The position numbers and the translations under genes are program-made. 64,000 nt of DNA from MED-G105 sp039819085 (lineage in GTDB: Bacteria; Pseudomonadota; Alphaproteobacteria; Caulobacterales; Parvularculaceae), in assembly GCA_039819085.1 (NCBI GenBank), contig JBCBSQ010000004.1, positions 62,001 through 126,000 on the forward strand, read 5' to 3'. Position 1 is the stretch's first letter. Each line of letters begins with the position of its first letter. Below the pieces are notes generated by a model, which was given only the letters and a program-made list of their open reading frames with translations, was not told the origin of the DNA and searched no databases. Of this stretch, positions 1 to 8,811 are shown one piece after another.

Positions 1-503
1 TGCGCGACGAGGAAAAGACGAGGGCGCGATTGCGGCGTGAACCCGCGGGCGTCGAGCGTGAACATGGCCACGCGATAGCCAAGCTCGGCTATAGCCCGCG
101 CCGCCCCGAGCAGATCGCGTCCGCCATTCGAAGACATCAGCCCAATGACGTTTTCGATCGCAATGACGGCCGGCGCGCGGCCATCCGCGACAAGCCCGCC
201 CATCAGGCGCTGGAACGTCCAGAACATCCCGGAGCGGCCGCCGGACAGCCCCGCGCCAGCGCCCGCCAGCGACAGGTCCTGGCACGGAAACGACGCCCAG
301 GCGAGATCGGCGAGGCCCGGCAAATCGTCCGGGTGAAGCGCCGCTATATCGCAGAGATGAAACGGCGTGGACGGATGGTTCGCCTGATACGCAGCGGCCT
401 TCATCGGATCGATGTCATTCGCGAACGCGCACCGCCAACCGCCGCCAAGGCCAACCGCGGCCATGCCGCCGCCCGCGAAGAACTCATAAAAGGATCGCGT
501 CAT
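1..503 (-). CDS. DNA cytosine-5 methyltransferase, N-terminal part (runs off window)
   Basis: Reading the minus strand from the ATG at 503 gives an uninterrupted frame of 167 codons to the window edge, so only the N-terminal part is present. It opens with the AdoMet-binding loop (FYEFFAGGGMAAVGL) and an acidic strand (FANDID), followed by the catalytic PCQDLSLAG loop, whose Cys attacks cytosine C6, then the ENV motif and a QSRPRLF motif. These are motifs I, II, IV, VI and VIII of the C5 family in order. The target-recognition domain lies outside the window, so specificity cannot be judged. No restriction endonuclease is visible upstream; it may be a solitary or a type II enzyme. Confidence 0.9.
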   Translation of the reverse strand, partial: MTRSFYEFFAGGGMAAVGLGGGWRCAFANDIDPMKAAAYQANHPSTPFHLCDIAALHPDDLPGLADLAWASFPCQDLSLAGAGAGLSGGRSGMFWTFQRLMGGLVADGRAPAVIAIENVIGLMSSNGGRDLLGAARAIAELGYRVAMFTLDARGFTPQSRPRLFLVA

Positions 504-603
504 GCCGCCTATTCATCGATATGGACAACGCCTGATTCTGCCTTGATTCTATCGTTCGGCGTGAGGGTCGCTGCCCGCCGGGCCGAAGACCGCTATCGCG
601 GCG

Positions 604-1077
604 TCAGGTCCGAAAGGCGGCGTCCAGAATGCGACGGAGCGCGTCAGCGTCCGTCTGGTCAAAGGCGGACTTCTGATCGCTGTCGATGTCGAGGACGGCG
701 ATCAACCGATCGTCCGCGCCGAAAACCGGCAGGACAATCTCGGACGCCGCCGCGGCGTCACATGTAATGTGTCCCGGAAACGCGTGCACATCCTCAACGA
801 TGACCACCTCACGGTTCGCGGCCGCCGTTCCGCACACGCCCTTTCCGAATGGAATACGCAGGCACCCTAGCCGCCCCTGATACGGGCCAACGACAAGCTC
901 GCCCGGCGCTTCCGGATCGACGACGTAAAACCCCGTCCAGATGAACGCGTCAAAAGCATGATGCAGGTGATTTGAGACGGTCGCCATGCGGGCGACGAGA
1001 TTCGACTCGCCGTCGATCACCGCGACGATCTCCTGCGCCACAGCGTTGTAGCAACTCGCCTTTTCGTCAGCGTTCAT
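604..1077 (-). CDS. msrC: Free methionine-(R)-sulfoxide reductase (GAF-domain fRMsr)
   Basis: This 157-residue protein is a single GAF domain. It has three cysteines at 72, 82 and 106. The spacing of 10 and 24 residues matches that of Cys84, Cys94 and Cys118 of the E. coli enzyme, which reduces free methionine-R-sulfoxide through a disulfide relay. The GRLGCLRIPFGKGVCG segment around the first two is typical. The length is normal for the family. It lies 9 bp downstream of the FAH-family hydrolase on the same strand, so the two are probably co-transcribed. The expected role is repair of oxidised free methionine in the cytoplasm. Confidence 0.9.
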   Translation of the reverse strand: MNADEKASCYNAVAQEIVAVIDGESNLVARMATVSNHLHHAFDAFIWTGFYVVDPEAPGELVVGPYQGRLGCLRIPFGKGVCGTAAANREVVIVEDVHAFPGHITCDAAAASEIVLPVFGADDRLIAVLDIDSDQKSAFDQTDADALRRILDAAFRT

Positions 1078-1086
1078 CGCAAAACC

Positions 1087-1800
1087 TCAGCTCATCGAAA
1101 ACTCCAGCGGCGGCGCGCCGTCAACGCAGACGCTCACCCGATCGCCTTTCGACAGCGGCGCGACCCCCGCCGGCGTGCCGGTGAAGATGAGATCGCCCGC
1201 GCGCAATTCAATATACAGGGACAATTCAGCGATCACATCCGCAACAGGCCAGATCATCGCCGAAAGCGGCGCGTCCTGGCTGACGGCGCCGTTCACTCGC
1301 GTGACAAGGCGCGCCGACGGGTCGACCACGCCTTTTGCGATTACGCCCATCGGCGCTGACGCGTCGAACGACTTCGCCATGTCCCAGGGCGCGCCGGCCT
1401 TTTTCGCCTGGGCCTGAAGATCGCGGCGCGTGAGGTCGCAGCCAGCGGCGAAGCCGAAGACGAGCCCCTCAGCGGCCGACGAAACGACGTTCCGGCCCCC
1501 CGCCTTAAGGGCCACGACCAGTTCGCCTTCGAAGTGCAGATCCTCCGTCATCGGCGGATAGGGAACGTCGCTGCCGTGCGCGACCAGGCAATCCGCCGCT
1601 TTCGTGAAGAAAACGGGGGCGTCCCGCCGCGCATCGCCCCCCATCTCCGCCACATGGGCGGCGTAATTCTTACCAACGCAGAAAATGCGGCGCACGGGGA
1701 ACAAGCCGCCCCCTTCGATGGGCGCGGCCGCGGGCGCGGACGGCGGAAACGCAAATTGGCTAGGCTCGGTCATCCGCAATGGCGTAGCGCGCATCGCCAT
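1087..1800 (-). CDS. Fumarylacetoacetate hydrolase family protein
   Basis: This 237-residue protein has the FAH fold: FCVGKNYAAH near residue 44, then metal ligands in HFEGELVV (Glu91, Glu93) and Asp122 in GCDLTRRD, and the C-terminal GDLIFTGTPAGV. Family members use Mg2+ or Mn2+ to hydrolyse or decarboxylate beta-diketo acids. The compact length fits fumarylpyruvate or acylpyruvate hydrolases better than full-length fumarylacetoacetase. No aromatic ring-cleavage genes are adjacent, so the substrate is unknown. The start is uncertain: ATG codons at 1800, 1794 and 1773 are in frame and none has a clear ribosome site. MTEPSQF at 1773 is a reasonable alternative. Confidence 0.85.
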   Translation of the reverse strand: MAMRATPLRMTEPSQFAFPPSAPAAAPIEGGGLFPVRRIFCVGKNYAAHVAEMGGDARRDAPVFFTKAADCLVAHGSDVPYPPMTEDLHFEGELVVALKAGGRNVVSSAAEGLVFGFAAGCDLTRRDLQAQAKKAGAPWDMAKSFDASAPMGVIAKGVVDPSARLVTRVNGAVSQDAPLSAMIWPVADVIAELSLYIELRAGDLIFTGTPAGVAPLSKGDRVSVCVDGAPPLEFSMS

Positions 1801-1868
1801 TGCTTGTGAAGCTCATTTGGCCGACCATCCAATCGCCGACGGCCAAAAGCGCCCCGCCGCCGCCCGTT

Positions 1869-4301
1869 CTAGAAGCGGACGTTCACATAGCCGCCAAACA
1901 GGCGCGGCGGGCCGGCGATGAAGGTCGGGATGCCGAAAGCGTCCCCGGTGTTCCCCGCATCAATGATGAACTCCTTGTCGAAAACGTTCTCGACAAAGAA
2001 CTCAAGTCCCCACCGCGCGTCAGCGGAATCGAACCGAAGCCTCAGATCGAGCGTGCCAAAGGCGTCCTGGAATTCGTCCTGGAGGTCCGGCTGGAACGCA
2101 GCGAGCGCCGGCGGAAGAAGCTCGGTCGGCTGCAGGATCGCGCCATTGCGCGGATTGATCGCAAGATCGTTGTTGTCGTCAAAAAAGACCTTTGATCGGA
2201 ACGAATAAATCGGCGTCAGCCCGATCGCGCCGTAGGGCGTTTGGTATGAAAATGTTCCGCCTACCGAAAACGCATGATCCGGACTCAGGCGGAACTGGTT
2301 TCCGGCGAAGGCCTGCGCCTCGCCGTCGCCATTAAAGTCGTCGAACCGCGCTCGATTGTAGGCGTAGTTGACGAAAACCTGCGCCCAGTCCGCGACTTGG
2401 CCGATGACGGAAAGCTCCACCCCGTAAGCGTCTGCATTGCCGGCGTTGATGGTTTCGATCGCGCCGACGTCATTGACGCGCGACGACTGGAAATTGGCGT
2501 AGGCGTAGTAATAGCCGGCGAGATCGACGCTGAGGGCGCCTTCAAAGAATCGGCCTTTTGCGCCGACCTCATAAGAGTTCACGGTCTCGGCCGGAATGAC
2601 GACGACCTCATCCGGACTGACGCCCACGGTGGCGGTGTCTGACTGGATCTCGAGCACCTCGGGCCTGCGGCCGCGGCCATAGTTGAAGTAGAGATTGAGT
2701 TCGTCGCTCGCCTCGTAATTCACGACGCCTCGCCAGGTGAACCCGCCGAACGAATCGCTGACGAAGACGGGCGTATTGTTGTTGAAAACAGATGCCCCGA
2801 GAAAGATGCCGGCGCCGGTGAGCGCGCTCGGCCCATTGATGTTCCCCGCCGCAAATCCCGCCGTCTTGTCGTCGTGGGTGTACCGAGCGCCAGCGATTAT
2901 CTCGAGGCGGTCAGTAGGCCGGTAGGATACGTCCGCGAAGACGTCGATCGCTTCGGTCTCGCCGAAATTCGTGAACTCCTCCGCATGGATCGGCTTCAGC
3001 GGAACGACATTCGGCAGAGCGGCGAGGTTGACCGCGGGAAAAGACGCGAAGTCGGGCGTCGGCTGCGGCAGGCCGGGCACGCCGGTGAATAAGAAGCCGC
3101 CAAGGAGCCCCTGCACGACGCGTTCGTCATACTCAAGCGGCACCCGCTGGAAGCCGTCTTCCTGGAAGTAGGACGCGCCGACAAAGCCGGTGATCGGGCC
3201 GCCATTGTCATACCGCACACGAAGTTCCTGGCTGAACTGATCGCCCACCGCCTCTTCGCCGAAGACGAATAGCGGCGCGGCGAAGCCGTCCGGGTCAAAG
3301 ATCTCAAGCGAATCGAATTCGCGCCATCCCGTGACGGAGTTGATCGTTATGGCGTCGCTTGCGGCCCATTCCATCAGCATGGTGACGCTTGTCACTTCGC
3401 GATCAAGCCCCAGGCCCGCCGCGCCCTCGAAGGGGCCGAACGCATTGAGCGCAGCGGGGCTTGACGGATTGATCTCGCCGCCATCCGGGATGAATGTCCC
3501 GGACTTGAATGACGTCCCCGAATTATTGTCACGCTGATAATTTATGATGAGGTCGGCGCGAAATGTTTCGCTGGGGTCGAACCGCAGCGATCCCCGGAAC
3601 GCGCCAAGCTCCACGCTATTGAAGTCGGTTCCGCCGAGCGCGTTCTCGACATAGCCGTCGCGTTTTTTGTATCGCGCCGCGAGGCGGACCGCCAATTGGT
3701 CCTCAAGAATTGGGATATTGGCGACGCCTTCATATAGCTGGAAACCAAGATTGCCTGCGCCCGCGCGGCCGGAAAACGCCGTCTCGTAGGTTGGCTTGTT
3801 CTGAATGATATTGATGGCGCCGATAAGCGCCGAACGGCCGAACAGAGTGGATTGAGGGCCGCGCGCGACTTCGACGGTCGCGTCGAACAGCTCTACGAAA
3901 GAACCGCGCGATCGCGAAATCGACACGCCATCCTGAAAGATGGTGATCCGAGGCTCAATGTTCGCCGCCCCGGAATCCGACGTGATGCCGCGGATGACGA
4001 AGCCCGGATTGTTCGGGCTCTGCTCCTGGATCTCAAGGCCCGGAACGAAGTCGGCGAGGTCGTCGAATTGCTGAACGCCCAGACGGTCCAAGCGCTCCTG
4101 ACCGAAAGACGTCACCGCGATCGGCACGTCCTGGGAAACCTGTTCGCGCTTCTGAGTGTAGACGACGATCTCATCGACGATTGCGATACGATCGGCGCGA
4201 TCTTCACTGGCCGCCCCGTCCTCGTCGACGTCCTGGGCGGAAGCCGCCGATAGAGCGGCCGAAAGAGCAGCGGCGGAAGCCGCCAGCAAACGAGTTTTCA
4301 T
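1869..4301 (-). CDS. TonB-dependent outer-membrane receptor
   Basis: The protein has about 810 residues. The chosen ATG at 4301 gives a clean signal peptide (MKTRLLAASAAAL, cleaved near AASAQD); an in-frame extension to 4340 would put extra residues before it. The plug domain follows (YTQKREQVSQDVPIAVTSF, then VARGPQSTLFGRSALIGAINI), and then a long beta-barrel ending in the aromatic FGGYVNVRF typical of outer-membrane proteins. It resembles the iron-siderophore and polyphenol-type receptors common in sphingomonad- and caulobacter-like bacteria. No neighbouring gene shows the ligand and no cobalamin riboswitch was recognised upstream. It is probably monocistronic. Confidence 0.9.
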   Translation of the reverse strand: MKTRLLAASAAALSAALSAASAQDVDEDGAASEDRADRIAIVDEIVVYTQKREQVSQDVPIAVTSFGQERLDRLGVQQFDDLADFVPGLEIQEQSPNNPGFVIRGITSDSGAANIEPRITIFQDGVSISRSRGSFVELFDATVEVARGPQSTLFGRSALIGAINIIQNKPTYETAFSGRAGAGNLGFQLYEGVANIPILEDQLAVRLAARYKKRDGYVENALGGTDFNSVELGAFRGSLRFDPSETFRADLIINYQRDNNSGTSFKSGTFIPDGGEINPSSPAALNAFGPFEGAAGLGLDREVTSVTMLMEWAASDAITINSVTGWREFDSLEIFDPDGFAAPLFVFGEEAVGDQFSQELRVRYDNGGPITGFVGASYFQEDGFQRVPLEYDERVVQGLLGGFLFTGVPGLPQPTPDFASFPAVNLAALPNVVPLKPIHAEEFTNFGETEAIDVFADVSYRPTDRLEIIAGARYTHDDKTAGFAAGNINGPSALTGAGIFLGASVFNNNTPVFVSDSFGGFTWRGVVNYEASDELNLYFNYGRGRRPEVLEIQSDTATVGVSPDEVVVIPAETVNSYEVGAKGRFFEGALSVDLAGYYYAYANFQSSRVNDVGAIETINAGNADAYGVELSVIGQVADWAQVFVNYAYNRARFDDFNGDGEAQAFAGNQFRLSPDHAFSVGGTFSYQTPYGAIGLTPIYSFRSKVFFDDNNDLAINPRNGAILQPTELLPPALAAFQPDLQDEFQDAFGTLDLRLRFDSADARWGLEFFVENVFDKEFIIDAGNTGDAFGIPTFIAGPPRLFGGYVNVRF

Positions 4302-4450
4302 AACGCACCCCAGATTTGTCCCCAACCGCAAGCGTCGCAAGAACTTGCCGTACCGGGACTAAGCGCGGGGCGTGACGCTTTCGCGTAGGTTCTTTTACGG
4401 CGAAATGAAGCCTTGCGAGGCCAGAGGCGAACATCACGGGAAGCCTCGCG

Positions 4451-4472
4451 TGCGTTGCTGCGCTGCAACGCA
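4451..4472. repeat. Perfect 8-bp inverted repeat between ppa and the TonB receptor
   Basis: TGCGTTGC and GCAACGCA are separated by six bases, 72 bp downstream of the ppa stop and 150 bp upstream of the receptor start. No T-run follows on either strand, so it is at best a weak terminator for ppa. An operator for the receptor is also possible. Confidence 0.4.
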
Positions 4473-4543
4473 TAGCGGTGGTCACTTCACGGCGTAGCCG
4501 CGAGATCAGGACGACCAAGCCGCCAAGTCGACGGCGCGAGGCG

Positions 4544-5071
4544 TTAAGACCCGGCGCGCTCGATCGCTTCGACGATCAGTTTCCGCGCAATGTCCGCGTT
4601 CTGCCAGCCGCCGATTTTCACCCACTTGCCGGGCTCAAGATCCTTATAGTGCTCGAAGAAATGCTCGATCTGCTTCAGTGTGATCTCCGGCAGTTCAGAA
4701 TAGTCCCTGATCCTGTCATAGCGCTGGGTCAGCGCAGGGCTCGGCACAGCGAGGATCTTCTCGTCGAGACCGGAATTGTCCTCCATCATCATCACGCCAA
4801 TCGGGCGAACATTGATGACGCAGCCGGGCACGAGCGATCGTGAATTGCAGATAAGAACGTCAATCGGGTCGCCGTCATCCGACAGCGTATGGGGAACAAA
4901 GCCGTAATTGCCGGGATACGACATCGGCGTATAGAGAAATCGATCGACGACGAGGGCGCCGGCGGCCTTGTCCATCTCATACTTGATCGGCTGGCCGCCC
5001 ACCGGCACCTCGACGATGACATTGACGTCTTCCGGCGGGTTCTCCCCAATCTTGATAGCATCGATGCGCAT
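4544..5071 (-). CDS. ppa: Inorganic pyrophosphatase (family I)
   Basis: This 175-residue protein is a full-length family I soluble pyrophosphatase. The active-site signature DGDPID lies at residues 66-71, preceded by YPGNYGFVPHT, and further metal- and phosphate-binding segments (YDRIRDYSELP, HFFEHYKDLEPGKWV) follow in the usual order. It hydrolyses PPi to two phosphates and so drives biosynthetic reactions in the cytoplasm. It is transcribed divergently from the GTPase gene starting at 5248, with about 175 bp between them for both promoters. Confidence 0.97.
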   Translation of the reverse strand: MRIDAIKIGENPPEDVNVIVEVPVGGQPIKYEMDKAAGALVVDRFLYTPMSYPGNYGFVPHTLSDDGDPIDVLICNSRSLVPGCVINVRPIGVMMMEDNSGLDEKILAVPSPALTQRYDRIRDYSELPEITLKQIEHFFEHYKDLEPGKWVKIGGWQNADIARKLIVEAIERAGS

Positions 5072-5247
5072 GCGCGACTCCCTGGCGACGGCCGCATCGG
5101 GCCTACCGGATCAGCAAGCGGTCAGCAACCAGCGCCCGGGACAAGGCCTGGACGGCGGGCGTGGCCGGCGGGTCTGGTCAGCGGGTTTTGGCTGACCTAT
5201 CGTCCAAAGAGTATGTGCGTGACGCCCGTAGGGGGCCGGAGGGACGC

Positions 5248-6561
5248 GTGTCAAAACAGAAAGGCCGGGCGCTCGGGGCGATAACGAGCGTCGTCGCGGC
5301 GATTTTCGGGGCGCCGCTGCTTGCCGCGGCGCTTCTGTTTGCGGCTGTCCAGTTGCTCACGCGCCTGATCCTGCGGCCGCGTTGGGGCCTCATTGCGTCG
5401 CTGGCGAGCGGGACGGTCGTCTTTTTCGCGTCGCTGTTCCTGTTTTTCTGGGGACGGTCGCCAAATTCCACAACCGACGTCATACGCGAGATGCGTGCGT
5501 TCGCGTCTGACTGGTTTCTCAACCCAACGGAGTTGTTGGTCGCCGCCCTCGGATTTGGCCTCTATTTCAGCGCGCGGCTCTGGCAGTACCAGAAAGATCT
5601 CCTTGATGGGCGGCCGTCCTATCCCAGGGCGGTGTTCGACAGCCTCTTCGGCGGGCGCTACGGGGGCGCGTGCCTTGGCGTCGGCGGCGTCGGCAAGACG
5701 ACGCTGCTGCAATATCTGCATTACGACCATTTGCGGTCGTCGCGGCACAATGCGCCGTTTTTCGGCGGGCGAAAGTTCAAAGACCGCGACATCGAGGAAA
5801 TGCTGGAGGGCACGTATCAGAAAAAGCCCGCTGACGCTGCTGATGATTCATTTGAGATCGGCGGCGCCATTCGGGAGTATCATGTAACCGGCGACCTTGA
5901 ACGTTTCAAAGTCGCCCATCGCCGCTTTTTGTTCGACGTGCGCGGACAGGAGGTGGGTCGGGCGACGCACTGGGCGCAGGCCCTCGGCGAGATCTGGCCG
6001 TCGCACCACCGCGCTATGATCGTCAATGTGATGACCTATGGCTACAGCGCCTCCGTCATGAAGCGCTCTGATATCGTCTCCGAACTGGCCAAAGGACCGC
6101 GGCCGGATCTGCTCGCCGCCTTCCAGGAGGAAAAGCGCCAGGAGGAAATTCGCAGCCTCCAGGATGTAGTCGAGGCGGTTGATGCGGCCTGGCCGTCAGA
6201 CTACCGCGGGCGCCTGATCGTTAAGAACATGATCAACATGGCGGGCTTCTGGTGGGACAAGCGCGCGGATGTCGAGCGGCACTATCGCAGCGAACCGTTT
6301 CAACAGTTCGAGGCGGACCTGCGCGGGATCATAGAAGGGCGTGGCGGCCGGCTTATCTTTGAACCCTATATCCCGGTCAGTTTCCTCTTTGACGACATGT
6401 CGGCGAAGACCGGAAAAGAAGGACCTGACGACCGAGTCCTCATTTTCAAGGTTCAAGAACGCGCGCGCGAAGATCTAAAGTCGCTCACCCACCTCGCGAT
6501 TAAACAGATGCGGGCTGATCTCTTTCGGGTAAGCTGGCCGCGAAATGGAGGCCTGTCATGA
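5248..6561 (+). CDS. Membrane-anchored Ras-like P-loop GTPase, function unknown
   Basis: The frame is open from 5161, but a GTG at 5248 preceded by GGAGGG (5238-5243) is the better start and gives 437 residues. Hydrophobic segments at about 11-39, 48-68 and 94-109 anchor the N-terminus. A G domain follows: G1 GVGGVGKTT (Lys150) and G3 DVRGQE (Asp230 to Glu235), which matches the Ras-type DxxGQE. The expected G4 NKxD position reads NMIN (327-330) before a GFWWDK segment, so guanine recognition looks degenerate. VSFLFDD near the C-terminus could be G5. The next gene overlaps by ATGA, so the two are surely translated together. I do not recognise a characterised family. A membrane-tethered bacterial GTPase or NTPase switch is the inference. 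Confidence 0.75.
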   Translation: MSKQKGRALGAITSVVAAIFGAPLLAAALLFAAVQLLTRLILRPRWGLIASLASGTVVFFASLFLFFWGRSPNSTTDVIREMRAFASDWFLNPTELLVAALGFGLYFSARLWQYQKDLLDGRPSYPRAVFDSLFGGRYGGACLGVGGVGKTTLLQYLHYDHLRSSRHNAPFFGGRKFKDRDIEEMLEGTYQKKPADAADDSFEIGGAIREYHVTGDLERFKVAHRRFLFDVRGQEVGRATHWAQALGEIWPSHHRAMIVNVMTYGYSASVMKRSDIVSELAKGPRPDLLAAFQEEKRQEEIRSLQDVVEAVDAAWPSDYRGRLIVKNMINMAGFWWDKRADVERHYRSEPFQQFEADLRGIIEGRGGRLIFEPYIPVSFLFDDMSAKTGKEGPDDRVLIFKVQERAREDLKSLTHLAIKQMRADLFRVSWPRNGGLS

Positions 6562-6986
6562 CGCAGACCGGAAACGCCCGGATTGCCGGCGCGCTGAAGG
6601 AGCTTCTATTCGCCCAGGAGAAAGCCGTCGCGGCGGCGATCCGCCAACGGCGCAGGCAACATTTGAGGCTCCTGCTCGCTGGCGCGGCGCTGTTGATCTT
6701 GGGCTCTGGCGGGCTCGGCGCGTTTGTCGGCGGCGAGCCGGCGGCGCGCCCGCTGCTCTATATCGCGGTTCTGGCCCTGCCCTTGTGCCTGCTCTACTAC
6801 GGCTTCTTGCTGGGGCGCGCGGTCAGCCTGCGCCAGGAAATCAGTCGCATCAGAAGCACTCTCGGCGCGCTCGCGGTCGCGGCGCAGGATGCGAAACTGT
6901 CAGAAGCCGACGCGGCTGAACTCGGGCAGCGCTTCGCCGCTGTCGACTCGATGATGCTGAAAGCTCGCAAACTCGGTCTCAATTGA
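6558..6986 (+). CDS. Small two-helix membrane protein, partner of the GTPase
   Basis: The ATG at 6558 overlaps the GTPase stop codon (ATGA), indicating coupled translation. The 142 residues comprise a basic helical N-terminus (about 1-36), two transmembrane helices (about 37-58 and 64-86) and a cytoplasmic helical tail rich in Ala, Glu, Leu and Arg that may form a coiled coil. There are no catalytic motifs. No family was recognised. From context it is probably a membrane scaffold, effector or regulator for the GTPase. No further gene follows on this strand for 1.8 kb, so the unit seems to have only two genes. Confidence 0.7.
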   Translation: MTQTGNARIAGALKELLFAQEKAVAAAIRQRRRQHLRLLLAGAALLILGSGGLGAFVGGEPAARPLLYIAVLALPLCLLYYGFLLGRAVSLRQEISRIRSTLGALAVAAQDAKLSEADAAELGQRFAAVDSMMLKARKLGLN

Positions 6987-7049
6987 GCCAGCGACAATCA
7001 GCGCCTTCAAAGCGAATTCCGTCGAAGTTTCGTGCGGCTCGTTTCTTCG

Positions 7050-7109
7050 CGGCGACGCAACGCTGATGACGGCTCTTGGCGGCGACGCAACATGAATGAC
7101 GGCGGCGCG
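7050..7109 (+). repeat. Imperfect 30-bp tandem duplication
   Basis: Two adjacent 30-bp units begin CGGCGACGCAAC and share ATGACGGC. About 20 of the first 24 bases are identical. The duplication lies in the 231-bp gap between the GTPase pair and the carotenoid oxygenase, which holds no convincing gene. Confidence 0.5.
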
Positions 7110-7217
7110 TTCAACCATCTCGCCCCCGTCCGGCCTTGTCGACTTCACGTCTACGCGCGCGCTGAATCCTCATCACAAGGACTGGCGTCAGGCGTTTTGC
7201 GTCCGAAACGCCGCGCC

Positions 7218-8639
7218 CTAAACCGCCGGCATCCACGTCGCATGGAAACCGGCCGGCGCGCGCGCGGGAAGCTCAATGCGCACCACGGGCGGTCCTGCGA
7301 AATTGCGCGCGTCAATCACCCGAGCTTCCGATCGTCCGGTCTCCAGGCTGGTCGTCAGCGTGACGACATAGCCGTCATCCTCCGCGTCGGCGCCAATCGC
7401 GTTCACGTCGCGCGGGGCGTAGGCTGGCTCAGAGCCAAAGACCCCCGGCTCAAACTCGTGCTGAACGTAACGCCCCGTCGAGAGATCATATTTCCGAAGC
7501 GCGGAAAACCGCTGCAGATCGCAATCATCCATCACCACGTGATAGGACCAGCGCGTCCTGGATCCGGTGCGGCCAAGATTGACCGCTGGAAACTCCGACA
7601 GCGCATCGTCGAGCTGCTCTTCGCGGCCCTCACCGGTCTTCATGTTCATCCGCCACAGGAATGGCTGCGCGCGCAAGGCGAGCACGTCGACCATTGGCGC
7701 GTAAGGGCCGTAATCGGGGTTCGGCGCCAGCCCGTTGTCGACCATCTTGCAGGCCGCCATAACGACCTCATCGCCTTCCTCCCAGGCGTTGATGACGTGG
7801 TAGACGTAGCATGTCGGAAAGTCGAACCAGCGCGTCGCTCCAAACCCCTCGCCGTCTTTCGGCCGCGGGGTCACGCCAAAGCGGGTCGGCAGATCGGCCA
7901 CATGGATGTGCCACATCCGGTTGCGAAGCCCCTGATCGGTGAAGACCACTGGCAGATCATGCAGGATCGCGTAATTCTCCGTCAGCCCCATATCGTGAGG
8001 CAAACGCGGCCCCGGCAGATCAATCGCCTTGAAGTGCGTCAGCTCATTCTCAGGCGACACCGCTCCCAGCCACATTGTCGGCTCGTAAAGCGCGTAGTCG
8101 AAAAAAATGAGCTCGCCTGTCCGCGGACAGGTCTTAGAATGCGCTGACACGTTCTTCGGCAAGGCGCCGCCAAAATCCTCCACCGCGATCGTTTCAAGCG
8201 TCATTGGATCTACGGCCACAGGCCGGCCGGAAATGTACCAGAGCGCCAGCAAACGGCCATTGTGGACAATGACGTCAGTGTTCGCCGTATCGCGATAGAC
8301 CGTTGTCCGGTCGCCCGCGGGCGCAGCCTTGGAAAAAATGCCGGGCCGCGCTTCGCCTGCGTCGGAAAAGTCGCGTGAGCGCACATAGCGGCTGGCGTAA
8401 CGCGCCGCGCCGTCGTCAAACCATACGCCATGCAGCATGCCCTCGCCGTCAAACCAGTGATGCATGCCGCTAGGCGGAGCGGTAGGATTCGGACCATTTC
8501 GAAAGTAAGCGCCATTTAGGTCACCCGGGATCTCGCCGAAGACGACCTCGCCGGTTCCCGCCGCTTCTTCGCTCGGCGCATAGAGCCCGTGGAGATAGGG
8601 GTTCTGAGCGTTCAATCCCTCATCCCAGCGCATGCGCAA
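7218..8639 (-). CDS. Carotenoid cleavage oxygenase (RPE65/lignostilbene dioxygenase family)
   Basis: This 473-residue protein is a full-length seven-bladed propeller oxygenase. The four iron-binding histidines can be placed in VSAHSK, LPHDMGLTE, CYVYHVINAWE and the C-terminal AGFHATWMP. The N-terminal LNGAYFRNGPNP and HWFDGEGMLHGV are family hallmarks. These Fe(II) enzymes cleave double bonds of carotenoids, apocarotenoids or stilbenes with O2. No carotenoid synthesis genes lie nearby, so the substrate is open; a stilbene or lignin-derived dimer is as likely as a carotenoid. It is transcribed alone. Confidence 0.93.
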   Translation of the reverse strand: MRMRWDEGLNAQNPYLHGLYAPSEEAAGTGEVVFGEIPGDLNGAYFRNGPNPTAPPSGMHHWFDGEGMLHGVWFDDGAARYASRYVRSRDFSDAGEARPGIFSKAAPAGDRTTVYRDTANTDVIVHNGRLLALWYISGRPVAVDPMTLETIAVEDFGGALPKNVSAHSKTCPRTGELIFFDYALYEPTMWLGAVSPENELTHFKAIDLPGPRLPHDMGLTENYAILHDLPVVFTDQGLRNRMWHIHVADLPTRFGVTPRPKDGEGFGATRWFDFPTCYVYHVINAWEEGDEVVMAACKMVDNGLAPNPDYGPYAPMVDVLALRAQPFLWRMNMKTGEGREEQLDDALSEFPAVNLGRTGSRTRWSYHVVMDDCDLQRFSALRKYDLSTGRYVQHEFEPGVFGSEPAYAPRDVNAIGADAEDDGYVVTLTTSLETGRSEARVIDARNFAGPPVVRIELPARAPAGFHATWMPAV

Positions 8640-8811
8640 AAACCTCCAACCCCGTCCGCGACGCGTGAATCACGTCACATTCCTCAAGCCGTATCAACGC
8701 GCGCCCGTCTGAGGAACGCCAAATCGCAGCAACCGCCTGTCTCGGCGTGGAGGGAGCTTGACTCCGAAAAGAGAACATTGCAAGAACATTCTGTCACGTT
8801 AGGATCAGGCA

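Noticed and set aside
30..767. 245-residue plus-strand open frame
   Set aside because: It overlaps the minus-strand cytosine methyltransferase and fRMsr genes, both with clear catalytic motifs.
4451..4472. Rho-independent terminator of ppa
   Set aside because: The stem is perfect but no T-run follows on the minus strand, so it was listed only as an inverted repeat.
4204..4518. 104-residue minus-strand frame before the TonB receptor
   Set aside because: It overlaps the receptor signal peptide in another frame and shows no motif.
7032..8147. 371-residue plus-strand open frame
   Set aside because: It is antisense to the carotenoid oxygenase, whose four-His motif set is complete; the frame is an Arg/His-rich shadow typical of GC-rich DNA.
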